Positions 35,611 through 46,260 of a DNA stretch of 64,000 nt are shown in pieces. The notes beneath the pieces are model-generated. The model worked only from the letters and a program-made list of their open reading frames with translations, did not search any database and was not told the DNA's origin. This stretch comes from Larix kaempferi (lineage: Eukaryota; Streptophyta; Pinopsida; Pinales; Pinaceae), in contig BSBM01000592.1 in the NCBI GenBank assembly GCA_027924585.1, positions 7,200,501-7,264,500 on the forward strand. The letters run 5' to 3'. Both the position numbers and the translations under genes were made by a program. Within the stretch, counting starts at the first letter, position 1. Each line of letters opens with the position of its first letter.

Positions 35611-35623
35611 AGCTCTGATACCA
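35611..35623 (-). other. primer binding site of gypsy A
   Basis: On the minus strand TGGTATCAGAGCT follows the 5' LTR after two bases, as expected for tRNA-Met priming. Confidence 0.92.
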
Positions 35624-35625
35624 AA

Positions 35626-35977
35626 TGTTATGCAACAAATTTCCAAAAAGAGTATAAAAAGAGAAGAAATAGATCAGAAAGAGTACTCCATGAATTGATT
35701 GAAGAAAATAGATGAATAAAAAGCCTCTTTGAGGGGGAAACCTCCTTACACAATGTACTGAGTACACAAGACAAGACAAGACAAGATACTCCAATTGAAA
35801 GGTCTCCTTCCTATATATAGGAGACTAAGGGGTACAATTCCAACTAACTGACCCAAGCCGACATAACTAATATAACCATACTAATGAAAATTACCAATAA
35901 TGGACCAAATCCAACATCAAAACTAATGTAATGAACCACAATATAGGTGGAAATGTGCCCATATTTAGGGTTTAACA
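35626..35977 (-). repeat. 5' LTR of gypsy A
   Basis: On the minus strand it begins TGTTAAACCC and ends GCATAACA. It contains the TATA-like palindrome CTATATATAG at 35811-35820. It matches 20420-20770 end to end. Confidence 0.94.
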
Positions 35978-35982
35978 TTTGT

Positions 35983-36344
35983 GCAGGAATAAACATGTCA
36001 CAAATTGTTTTCTTGAGAATAGTTTATGGCTTAGACTCTCACAAATTGTTGAATCGATCCATTGGATGTTCAAGCTTAACAAGTGAACCACGAGTCGGGT
36101 ACAACCAAGATAGTTGCTTAGGTTGATTGCTTTAATTCTAGTTATGGACATTGGTTGTGGTACCTTCTTTATTGTAGTACTCTTGATAGAGGGCTCAAAG
36201 CTAAAGCAGATCCAAGAGTTATGAAAATGAGTTTATATGATACACTGAGAAGAGATCCTATCAAACTCTCTTATCTTGCTCTCCATCATACCTTGTTCTT
36301 GTCTTCAACTGGAGCAGAAAAATGTTACAATATTCTTAATCTTG
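35983..36344. other. spacer, no recognised gene
   Basis: Unique-looking sequence between gypsy A and the 359-bp tandem repeat; no coding signal seen. Confidence 0.6.
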
Positions 36345-37770
36345 CTTCCCAAGGCCATTCAGCGACACCAAACAAATTTCAACCGGGGGGCATAAAAACC
36401 AAACCGAGTAACAAAATTGATTTTCGTTGCCTCCGGAAAGTGTGTTTGGGAAAGGAAAATATAACTGTGATTCCCACATACTCAATCGACACTTTTTTCA
36501 AAATCTTAGCATATCGTGCAGAAATTGCATTGCACGTCACTTAGCAAAACCCTAGTTTAGAAAACCAACAAAATAGACAACTTTCGGTCCATGAATCCAC
36601 CAGATAGGGGTGTCCATAGTGGTACTTGGATGTCAAGAATCCAACGTGATTGAATTTTGTTCACTGGAGTCACTCTTTTCAAGTTATGGAGAGTTTCATC
36701 TCGCTTCCCAAGGCTATTCAGGAACACCATGCAAATTTCAATCGAGGGAATAAAAACCAAACTAAGCAACATAATTGAGTTTTGTTGCCTCCTGCAGGTG
36801 TGTTTGGGTAAGGACGAGATGACCATGATTCCCACTAGTCATTCCCCACATTTTTCAAAATCTTAGCATATGGTGCAGAAATTGCACTGCATATCACTAT
36901 GAAAAACCTTTATTTTAGAAAACTATCAAAATAGACAACGTTTGATCAATGAAGCCACCGGATAGGGGTGTTCCTAGTTATATTCAGATGTCATGAATCA
37001 AATGAAAATGGTGGTTTTTCCATTTGAGCCTCGATTTTTGAGTTATGGCGAGTTTCATCTTGCTTCCCAAGGCAATTCAAGGAGACCAGCCAAATTTCAA
37101 CCAGGGGCATAAAACCCAAACCGAGAAATGAAATTGAGTTATGTGGTCTCCTGCAGTGTGTTTAGGCAAGGGAAAGATGACTGCGATGACCATGAACTCG
37201 GTCCCCACATTTTTCAAAATCTTGGACTATAGTGCAAAAATTGTAATGCACGTCACCGAGCAAGACCCTCAGGGAAACAAGACAAATTTCAACATGGCCA
37301 TTCAGGGAAACAAGACCAATTTCAACCGGTAGCATAAAAACCAAACCGAGCAATGAAATTGAGTTATGTTACATATTGCGGGTGTATTTAGGAAATGGTG
37401 AGAGGACCATGATGCCCACACACTCACTTGGCACATTTAGAACATCTTATCCCATCGTGCAAAAGTTGCACTGCACGTCTTTGATCAAAAGCCTAATGTA
37501 GAAAACCATCAAAATAAATAATGTTTGGTCAATGAAGTCATCGGACACGGGTGTCCCTAGAGGTGTTTGAATGTCAAAAATCCATTGAAACTGATGATTT
37601 TCCCATCTAAGCCTCATTTTTTCGATTTATTCCAAATTTAAACTCTCTTCCCAAGGCCATTCAGAGATACTGGGCGAAAATTTAACCAGGGGCATAAAAA
37701 CCAATCCAAGTAATGAAATTGAGTTCCATTGCCTCCTGCAAGTACTTGGATAACATGAATCCAATGAAGC
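36345..37770. repeat. 359-bp tandem repeat (satellite-like), about four units
   Basis: Units begin with CTTCCCAAGG at 36345, 36704, 37063 and 37647, with a further unit starting near 37297 after the third breaks off at about 234 bp. Shared words include AATTTCAACC, AAAACCAAACCGAG, CACATTTTTCAAAATCTTAG and GAAAACCATCAAAATAGA. Two exact 359-bp spacings point to unequal exchange in an array. Divergence between units is about 15 to 20 percent by eye. Confidence 0.88.
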
Positions 37771-38336
37771 TTTGTAAGCTTTGCGATTATTATACCAATG
37801 CTATGATTAATATGTTAAAAACTATATTTATGATAATATTCCTTTAGCCATGTTTAAGAGGGGATATTATCAAGCATGTTATATTAAATGTACTTTTAGA
37901 TTAAAAATGTAAACAATTCATTAACTTGAGTGAGAGATGAAAACCATGGTTAATATGCTCTACAAGATATATATTGAATAACATGTTATATAGAGAGATT
38001 TAATGATATAACAACTTTAGGAAAACAAATGGTTGAAGCGAATAGTATATGTGATATCATATTTTTCTTCACTTTATATATAATCACTGGGATGTCTATT
38101 TTTCCTTGCCTCTATGTCTTTTTATGTTGTGATATGAAAATTTATGATGTACATGTGTGTGTTGTGTTAGTGTGTGCACGGTTGTGGATACACTTTATAT
38201 TTGTGGTTACTATCTGTTGATGAGGTGATGTTTATATTCATGGATACACTAATGTTTGAAATATAACACAAAATATGCATTATGTAATGAAATTAATACT
38301 AATGTTTTAAATTGATTATTTCTTGTTGTTTGTAGA
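37771..38336. other. AT-rich spacer
   Basis: No gene recognised. A pyrimidine-rich stretch ending TTGTTTGTAG at about 38335 would serve as a 3' splice site for the acidic exon-like piece that follows. Confidence 0.5.
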
Positions 38337-38499
38337 AAAATGGTGAAGATGACTCCTTAGATGATCTAGATTATGTTGTCACTAATGTACCAGAGAAAGA
38401 TATTGCTAATAATGATGCAAATGGATCAGATGAAAATGATGATGAATATGATGTTGGGATAGATGAGGATGAGGATGATGATGATGGTAGTCATTGATG
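38337..38499 (+). pseudogene. acidic terminal-exon-like fragment
   Basis: After an acceptor-like TTGTTTGTAG an open frame encodes about 53 residues rich in Asp, Glu and Asn ('DDEYDVGIDEDEDDDDGSH') and ends in TGA. Such acidic tails close some hAT-type transposases, but no upstream exon is recognised, so the assignment is only a guess. Confidence 0.25.
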
Positions 38500-39149
38500 C
38501 TACTATTGAGATTGTGGATGTTTATTGCTTTCTTGATGCTACTAGACACGTATTCTTATTTTTGTGATGATCCAAGTTCATATTAAATTTTGGGTAATTT
38601 TGATTTGTATGGTGGATTTATGTTGACATATAAAATTTGACTACCCTTGATCATTTTGACATTTCTAGATATGGATATTAAAAAAGATATTTCTTGTGAT
38701 ATTGGTATTTTCACTATATATATCATTCACTTGTTCTTTTAACCTTAATATGATGATTTGTATGATAGGTTATTGATGTGATGCTTTATAATTTCATTTC
38801 TTTTGATGAAAGATAATGGTGATTTTATCGTTATTATATTGTAAATTTATTTATATTGGAAATTGTCGATGATATTTTCATGGAAAATTAATATATATAA
38901 TGATGTTACTACTTTGGATAAATGTAGTCGGTTTGTGTTAAATTTTCTTCACAAATGCTATGCAATTAATTTCAATAATGGTATCTACAATTAATTTGAA
39001 TGTTTCATTATGTTATTTCAGAACTATGAAGTAAATGATATATGAGAACTATTGAAATTAATGAAATAATTATAATAATTTGATATAATAGATATATTAG
39101 AACACAATTGGATATAGTTGTAGGTTTTAAATACCAAGCCTAATGTGGT
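38500..39149. other. AT-rich spacer
   Basis: No coding or repeat structure recognised. Confidence 0.6.
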
Positions 39150-39990
39150 GCTAATAAGGAAGCAAAATAGGAAGCAAAACTAGGAGCTAAAATGGAAGCC
39201 CACTATGTCATAGATCTAAAAGCAACATTGGATGCAATACCTAGTGCTAAGTTGGAAGTCAATTCTGATGCTATTTTGGATGCTAAAGTAGAATCCAAAC
39301 CAGAAGATAAACTAGTGGCCAACAAAGAAGCAAAATTAGATGCTTAATGGGAAGCTAAATCCGGTGTTCATGAGGAAACAAAACAAGAAGCAATTCAAGG
39401 ATCTAAACCGGAAGCAAAATGTGGTGCTAGTGTGGGAGTAAAACTGGACGCTAAATTGGTAGCAAAACATGGTGCTAATGTTGACATAAATAGAGATGCA
39501 AAACTTGGTGTTAAAAATGATGCAACACTTGACGCTAATGAGGAATCCAACCATGGCATTGATATGGTAGAAAAATAAGATGTTACTTTGGATGCAAAAC
39601 ATGGCGCTACATAGGAAGCAAAATATGGTGCAACAATAGAAGAAAAAAATGGCACCATTTTGGTAGCAAAACATGATGCAAAAAAGGAAGCAAAAATTGG
39701 TGCAAAATTAGAAGCGAAAATTGGTGCATATTGGAAGTAAAACGTGGTGCAAACTGGCATGCTAAAGTGGTAGCACATATGGATGCAATATTGGATGCTA
39801 ATTTGGATGCAAATATGGCGCGAATGTAGATGCAAACATAAATGTTAACATGGCGCTAATGGGGATGCCATTTAGGAAGTAAAAGAGGACAATCTCTAGG
39901 AAGGAAAATAGAATGTTATTTAGGAAGCAAACCTTGACGTCGTTTAGGAAGCAAAATTGGACGCTATTCTGGAAGCTAAAAAATGGGCAC
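39150..39990 (+). repeat. degenerate minisatellite, about 24-bp unit, coding-like
   Basis: The words GAAGCAAAA and TTGGTGCTAA or GGATGCAAAA alternate through some 800 bp, with a period near 24 bp. In one plus-strand frame this gives an eight-residue theme like 'EAKLGANV', and on the minus strand 'APxFASxV'. Stops interrupt the plus frame (for example at 39346 and 39577). It looks like a decayed repetitive protein-coding array or pure DNA minisatellite. Confidence 0.65.
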
Positions 39991-41170
39991 TATTTTAGAC
40001 ATCAGAAAGAATGCTATTTAGGAAGAAAAAAAAGATGCTATTTTAGACTCTTTAGGTTTTGTACATGACGCATCCCATTTAGCGTCTACTTCGACCACTC
40101 AATGATAAAAACAATTACACTAAAAAGGGATGCTAAATGGGACACTAATTCCAGGATTTGTTAGATTATTGAGGATATTGATTATTCACTTTATCTCTCA
40201 ATCCATACAAAAATGAGATCAAGAGTGAGATATTAGATTATAATCCCTAATGCATAAGTTTGAAGATAACAAAAATGATGTTACCTTCTCCCTAGCTTTA
40301 TTAATAGTCTCACTCAGGCATAAAAAATGTTTCTCTAAGAATTATATGTCTCCTTGACCTTGGGATTTGGATGAGGTAGAGGGAAAGAGATCTATGGGGC
40401 ATTCTCAAAATATTCAACACAAAAAGTATTATCACATTGATGACAATGTTGCTAGAAAAAACAAGAAGAAAGTAAAAATATTATAATAGATAATGTTGCA
40501 TACAATTGAGAATGGTGAACATATGCTTGAGGATTTATTGTTACAAAAAAATGAATAAATAAAATCACAATTATCATGGGTTTAATCCCAATTTTAGGTG
40601 TTGTAATGTTGGCAAGGTATTTTGTGTAGGTTAATATCTAAAATTAATCATAACATACAAGTTATAAAATTTCACTCAATATAATAGAGGTTTTATCCCA
40701 AACAAAGTTATTAAATAGTTTTGCATCAAAAAAATAAAAAATTATGTTTATGATGAGCTTCACCAAAATTATACAAATTGGTGGATTGTTGAGAGATTTA
40801 TATTCAATTATTAATTATGTGTTTTTTTTCATATTAAGTATCTATTATAATGATGCGGATACCATGAATTACATACTAAATGGTCGAGATACCTACCAAT
40901 GTGCGCAAATAATAATCAAATATTAGATATAACCAACGTTATAACCATATCCTATCTTGGACAATTGAGTTGTCATAGGTTTTTCTATCATGGGATAGAA
41001 ATGTGGGGTTTATAAACTGGGTCTAGGGTTTCTGAGGTAACCATAGGTGTACTTGCACTCTGATATGGATTATTATGAACCTTTGGTTGATTATTCATAT
41101 GATAGGATTTTGGAGATTCAAATCTTCTCTTCCCTGAGAGTATTGCGACTCTAATTGGCCATATCATAAA
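39991..41170. other. spacer, no recognised gene
   Basis: AT-rich. The right part may hold the 5' UTR of LINE B, whose start I cannot place. Confidence 0.5.
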
Positions 41171-41385
41171 TTGCCTTACGCAATATTTGGGTGTATGAAT
41201 GGGAGGCCCACAAATGTTGTTGGAAACCACGATCTAAAATCTATAGTCGAGCTCCTGATTGATGGAGATAGTAGAGGATTTATTGCTGGAGCAGACGTTT
41301 CCTCTTCCACCAAGTCCATGTCAAGGGTATCCCCTGCAATTTCTGTTGTTGCACATGATTTTGTTAGGGGTTTGTTAATAACCCT

Positions 41386-42724
41386 TTGATTTCACCTATG
41401 GAAGGCTTGATTCCATTTGAATATTTTAGTTTAATTAGATATAGGCACTCGAACTCCCTGTCTTTTATTGAAGATGGATTTGTGGGGACTAGATTAGATT
41501 TTGATTCACTTCAAGGTGGTAACCCTCTACTCAATGTAGAATACAAGGGTAAGAAATGTCGAATTTTTTTGAAAAATATGGGAGGTGGTTCGTCACTGGT
41601 TGTTGGAAAGGACATCAGATTGGACCAGGTCTTGGATCTATTGGATAAGGATCTAGTAGGAAAATTCATGGGTAGAAGGGTGTCTATGGAGATTTTAGGA
41701 AAGTGGGTTTTTTAAAACTTTGCCTCTCGATTGAGATACACTATGATCTTCCACATATTGGCCAAAGTGTGGTGTGGATTCATGTTCCATTCCAAGGAGG
41801 ATGTAGTGGATATTTTGAAATGTTATTGGTTTCTAGATTCTATGGTTTCGTATCTAAACATGTGGCATGCTTTATTCGATGACTGGATTGAATATATATC
41901 TTTTTCTTTGGTTTGGGTTAATATGTTGGGGTTACCTATGGAGTATTGGTTGGTCTCGATGATAAAGGATATCATGTATTTTCTTGGAAAAACCATTATA
42001 TTCGATGAAATTTCTCTTTCTATTGGATCTTGATATGTTTCCTGAGTCCTGGTTGAACTGGATTCCTTGAAGAGTTTGTTTGACTGTATTTTTCTAACCT
42101 TGGGTGTTTGGAATTACACTCAAATACTAGATTACACCCATGTTCCTTTCGGTGTGCTCAATGTAATTTATATGGCCATGTTGTTTTTTACTGTTTTAAT
42201 CCTTTCTCTAGAGGTGTATGGCATAAAAAGTTGAATGGTGTCACTCTTATGTAGTGTTTGTCTAAGACTTCACCTAAAGCTTTCGTTTCTCCTCAAGTAG
42301 AAGGTAGAAATGTTGTGAGTGGGATTCTAGTGATAGAATCCTCTAGAAAGAATAAATAATTATTAGTGGATGATATTTCTATTTCCTGTATTGAGGATCA
42401 TCATTAGGAATTGATCGGGTAGGTAGCCATTGCTTATGCACCACTCCCGTATTCATTTTCTTCCTCAATGGAGAGATAGTCTTTTACCCCATCTTGCAGA
42501 TGCCTCCCTAACAATACGGGTAAGTCCTTTGATCCCTTTAGTAATTTGGTCTCTACAAATTTGTGATACTAGGGACTCAGACTCTTTGAATGCTCCTCCA
42601 ATTAATGATGTCACTGAAGTCCTAGGTCATCCTTTTGAGGTTTCTAGAGAGGAAAACTACTTGTGTATGGTTGGTCTAGATTCCCTATCCGAACTCTTTA
42701 ATGAGAAGATTGTCATGGATTCTT
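41386..42724 (+). pseudogene. LINE B ORF1: DUF4283 / CCHC protein, broken
   Basis: The frame from 41386 gives a DUF4283-like region: 'LDQVLDLLDKDLVGKFMGRR', 'LAKVWCGFMFHSKEDV' and 'LVWVNMLGLPMEYW', with a stop at 41713. After a stop at 42031 and a frameshift, a CCHC knuckle 'CAQCNLYGHVVFYC' is readable at 42153-42194. A further open segment, 42430-42724, is the poorly conserved tail. The apparent start is not an ATG; an open frame at 41171-41389 may be the displaced N terminus. The role would be RNA binding in the LINE particle. Confidence 0.75.
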
Positions 42725-42976
42725 AAGTGCATACTGTAAATTATTTTAATAGTTTGTCTAGGGGAACAAGTCGGTATAATCCCATGCTACAAAAATACTC
42801 TCCCATGTTGTATGGTTCTTCTAGAGGCCTAGGAGTGGACATGCGGTCCAAATCCAAGTGGTTCTTCAGTTGGATATAAATCGTCCTTGACAAAGGTGAA
42901 AGAGAGATTTATAAAAGAGATACATGAAGGAAGACATAAGTCCATCTTGGGGGCACTTAGAGCATGCCCTACCCCA

Positions 42977-43010
42977 CACTACAAGGAAACCACCCTATAG
43001 TGGAGGTATT
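42977..43010 (+). repeat. left terminal inverted repeat of the CACTA element
   Basis: CACTACAAGGAAACCACC, followed inward by TATAGTGGAGG. A perfect 10-bp hairpin (AACCTTCGCT, 6-base loop, AGCGAAGGTT) lies at 43043-43068. Confidence 0.9.
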
Positions 43011-43139
43011 CAATGTTACAAGATTAACAAAAATTGCAAAAAAACCTTCGCTTCTGGTAGCGAAGGTTATGGTGGAGGTTAAACCGAATATTCACTATAA
43101 TTAAAAAACTATGGGTGGCCGAAGGTTTAAACAAAATTT

Positions 43140-43690
43140 TTTTCTAGTGCTTTGTAATCTATAATGTGCACTAGTGCGTCTTTTATAAATAATACACGTT
43201 GGTACATATATGCATTGTCAATGAACTTGTGTGTATATTTTAATGCAGAAATACCAATGATTATATTATATTTTAATAAGACCAGTGCATTTTTTTTATA
43301 TACGCACTAGTGTGTAGATTCATTGTCGATGCACCGATGCATATATTTTAATGCAGACACACTGGTGCTTATATTATATTGTAACAAAATTGGTGCATGT
43401 AACATTCAAATCCACACTAGTGCCTCATATATTTTATAAAAGCACCAATGTGTTTTTATATTTAAATGCACCGGTGTTGATGTCATATTATATATGCATT
43501 GTTGTGTATTTTGTATTAAAAGATAGCTAATGTGTATATTATCCCAAAAAACAACTAGTGCATATAGTTTGCAAAAAAAAACCGGTGCTTATGTTTTGAA
43601 AAGTGCACCAGTGCTTATGATATGTAAAAAGCACTAATGCATTTACTATATAAAATAGCACCGATGGATAAAATTTGAGTAGGAATTGGT
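43140..43690. repeat. left subterminal motif array of the CACTA element
   Basis: About a dozen short motifs such as GCACTAGTGCG, ACACTGGTGC, GCACCAGTGC and GCACCGATG occur in both orientations, spaced roughly 20-60 bp. Related motifs recur internally at 46310-46570 and 48670-49030. Confidence 0.85.
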
Positions 43691-44379
43691 TCATAGAAGC
43701 AAATAAAATGCATTGTTTAGTTGAAATAAATAGATTACATATAGTTCAACGGTGAGATTTTCCATGCTACGGATATGCAAATATAGTTTATTCTTTTTTA
43801 TTTTACAAATTTTCAATTAATCATTTGAGAATCAAATATTTTTTATAATAATATTTATTTTTATATTTTATTTATTGTGTTTGGATATATGAGATAATTA
43901 CACATATGTTCATTGTAACCATGTAAATCATTCATATATTTAGCATTTGAATTAATTATAAAAAATAAAATATTTTTTAATCATATTAATTTTTATATTT
44001 TAATTATTGTGTTTTGATAAGCATGTTGATTACACCTTTGTTCATAGTCATAATGCAAATCATTCATATATTTAATCCATAATATAACATCTTGGGACAT
44101 TAGAGAATGCAATATAGGAAGAAACTCATTTTATTATATATGGATGAGAATCCAAAATATGGGACAACATAAAGGTCCTCAATAATCAAAATGTCATTTT
44201 GGCATTGTTACAATTATTGATAACTTATCCTCTTCCAATTAGGATGATATGTCCACATTAAACAAAATGTTTGTTTTTCACTTATAAAAAATCCAAAATA
44301 TACAACTTGTAGTAACAAAATTTAAATGTATTGATCATTATTCATTGCTCAAACTACTATAGTCGCTCAAGCTGCTTCC
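43691..44379. other. AT-rich part of the CACTA interior
   Basis: No gene recognised. Confidence 0.6.
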
Positions 44380-46260
44380 ATGCCTCGTAGCTTCATCACC
44401 TTCTGGGGATATTGTTCTTGAGTTATTTGAAATGGTTTGTTGATTAAATTCATTTTGTTCGACATTTTCATGTTCCATCTACAAGCATAAAAATAAAATG
44501 TAATGAGTATATCTACATTTGACCATGTAATAGTAAAATAATAGTGTACCTATGAGTATATCTAATAATAATATAAAATAATAATAATAAAAATAAAATG
44601 TAATGAGTATATCTACATTTTACATTTACATAGTCATGACATTTTATTTAAAGTTCCTCAATAATCAAAATGACTATGCAAATGAACAAGTGTACCAGTT
44701 CAATGAGTGAATCATAAATTTCACACATATTTTTGATACCATTCCTCATGTCGTGTGTCAATAAATCCTCTATTGGCTTTACTCCATACTTTGTTTCCTG
44801 TGAGTTTCATAGGCCATGACAAAGCATATATATAATTAAAGTTTTCTTATTATTCCATTAATTATAAAATAAGCGACATTAAGCAACATAGATACTTACA
44901 AATTGTTCAATTAAGCATTGATACCCCAACATATACTCACAACCCTTACTTAATCCCATGTCAATCAAATGATCAGATATCTCTTCTTCATATGTTAACA
45001 CCTATTAGAAAAAATACATGTATGATTTTAAATTAATTAAAATATAAACATTAGACCAAAAATGAAATCTGAACAAACAACAAGTACTCATAAACTTTGC
45101 GATCAACCATTTTTTTTCCTTGTCATCCCGTCTTATGCGCTGAATGGGTGCCATTTTCTTTTCTTTTATGCTACAACAAAACAATTGAAAATTAGTATTT
45201 CATACAATATTTAAACTCTCTGCACGTTAAAAATAAAGCAATGATTGCATACGTTTGATGCACATTGTTGTTGGGATGGACCCCATGTGATGTGGTTAAG
45301 TCCATTTATTTTACCATCTCATGGAACGCCTTTTTTGGCCTCCCTACTGGCATCTTTTGGATATCATGTCGTACTTTATTTGGAATTTTAGCAATCTTCC
45401 TAAGAAATGAAAAACACAATGAAAAAAACGATAAATATTTATATGAAAATAAGCATAGAAAAAATATCAGCAAAGTAAATTTTTGGACTAGTAAATGCAT
45501 ATTATAGTAAAACATTTTTAGAAATAATACTTTTGAAACAATTTTTTTTTATTGTATGTTTTTTCCATTGCAAGTCTCACTGGTCTCAATGCCCTTGCTC
45601 AAAAAATGCTTCTCGTAGTTTAATTATAACCTGATTCTTAGAGTCATTGGATTGATTTTTGTATTGTAAATGAAAAGTACATCTATACTTTCTTTCCACT
45701 ATGTCCCTCAAAGTTTTATAAAACTTTTTCCCTTTCTCAATTACTTCCAACACCACTCCAGTTGAATCGATGATTAATTCATCATCATTTACATTTTTTT
45801 TGAATTTTTATCTTCTCAGGGTGTCCTATTTCTTCGCTATATGTCCCTGCATAACATTCAACAAATTCAAAATCCAAAGTTTGAAACATGTTAGCAATTA
45901 TTGTTGATAAGCGTTGTCAACAAGAAGTAAAAAAAGAGCCTCATGTTTGTCACCTTTTGATCCACATAATTCCTCTATTTGCAATAATTTCTTAAAGCTT
46001 TTTTTCTCTTCTTCACTTAGATTATGAACAACCTTATAGATTTTCCTTAAATTTTTGCTCTGAATGACATGCATAAACTGGTACACATCATTTAAAAATA
46101 CATATAATTCAAATATATTACTTTTATATTAAAATTACAAAAAACTTGCCATGTTCTTTGTTTCATATGTGTTTCCCTCACTTCCTTAGATGTGATTTTT
46201 ATTCCATGATCTAATCAATAAACACACCGCATAATGAAAGACATAAATTATGAAATATTA
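44380..46260 (-). pseudogene. En/Spm-type (Transposase_24-like) transposase gene, decayed
   Basis: Minus-strand pieces separated by AT-rich, intron-like DNA resemble the plant Ptta/En/Spm transposase family. They are 'KFYKTLRDIVERKYRCTF' followed by 'NDSKNQVIIKLREAFF' (about 45790-45610), 'KIAKIPNKVRHDIQKMP' (about 45420-45330), and 'THSAHKTG', stop, 'KKMVDRKVYEYL' (about 45150-45080), which fits the family's TH...G..VD...VYE signature. An outer piece at 45898-46086 is helical and unrecognised. Stops and frame changes are present. This type of protein binds subterminal motifs. Exon borders are uncertain. Confidence 0.45.

Larger units (their letters stand above)
20415..35982 (-). mobile_element. 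Complete Ty3/gypsy chromovirus-type element with two nested insertions (gypsy A)
   Basis: The element body is 20420-35977 on the minus strand, flanked by the exact 5-bp duplication TTTGT (20415-20419 and 35978-35982). Order on the minus strand: 5' LTR, tRNA-Met primer site, gag, protease, RT, RNase H, integrase, chromodomain, purine tract, 3' LTR. It is split by a 2.55-kb LTR element and a 7.1-kb copia element. The two insertions plus their duplications are 2559 and 7087 bp; taking them out leaves gag through integrase in one frame. LTRs differ at roughly 7 percent by eye, so it is the oldest layer of the nest. Confidence 0.95.

Noticed and set aside
39395-39835. 146-codon minus-strand ORF with APxFAS repeats as a real gene
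   Set aside because: It is the antisense reading of the 24-bp minisatellite; open frames on both strands come from the repeat unit being a multiple of three.
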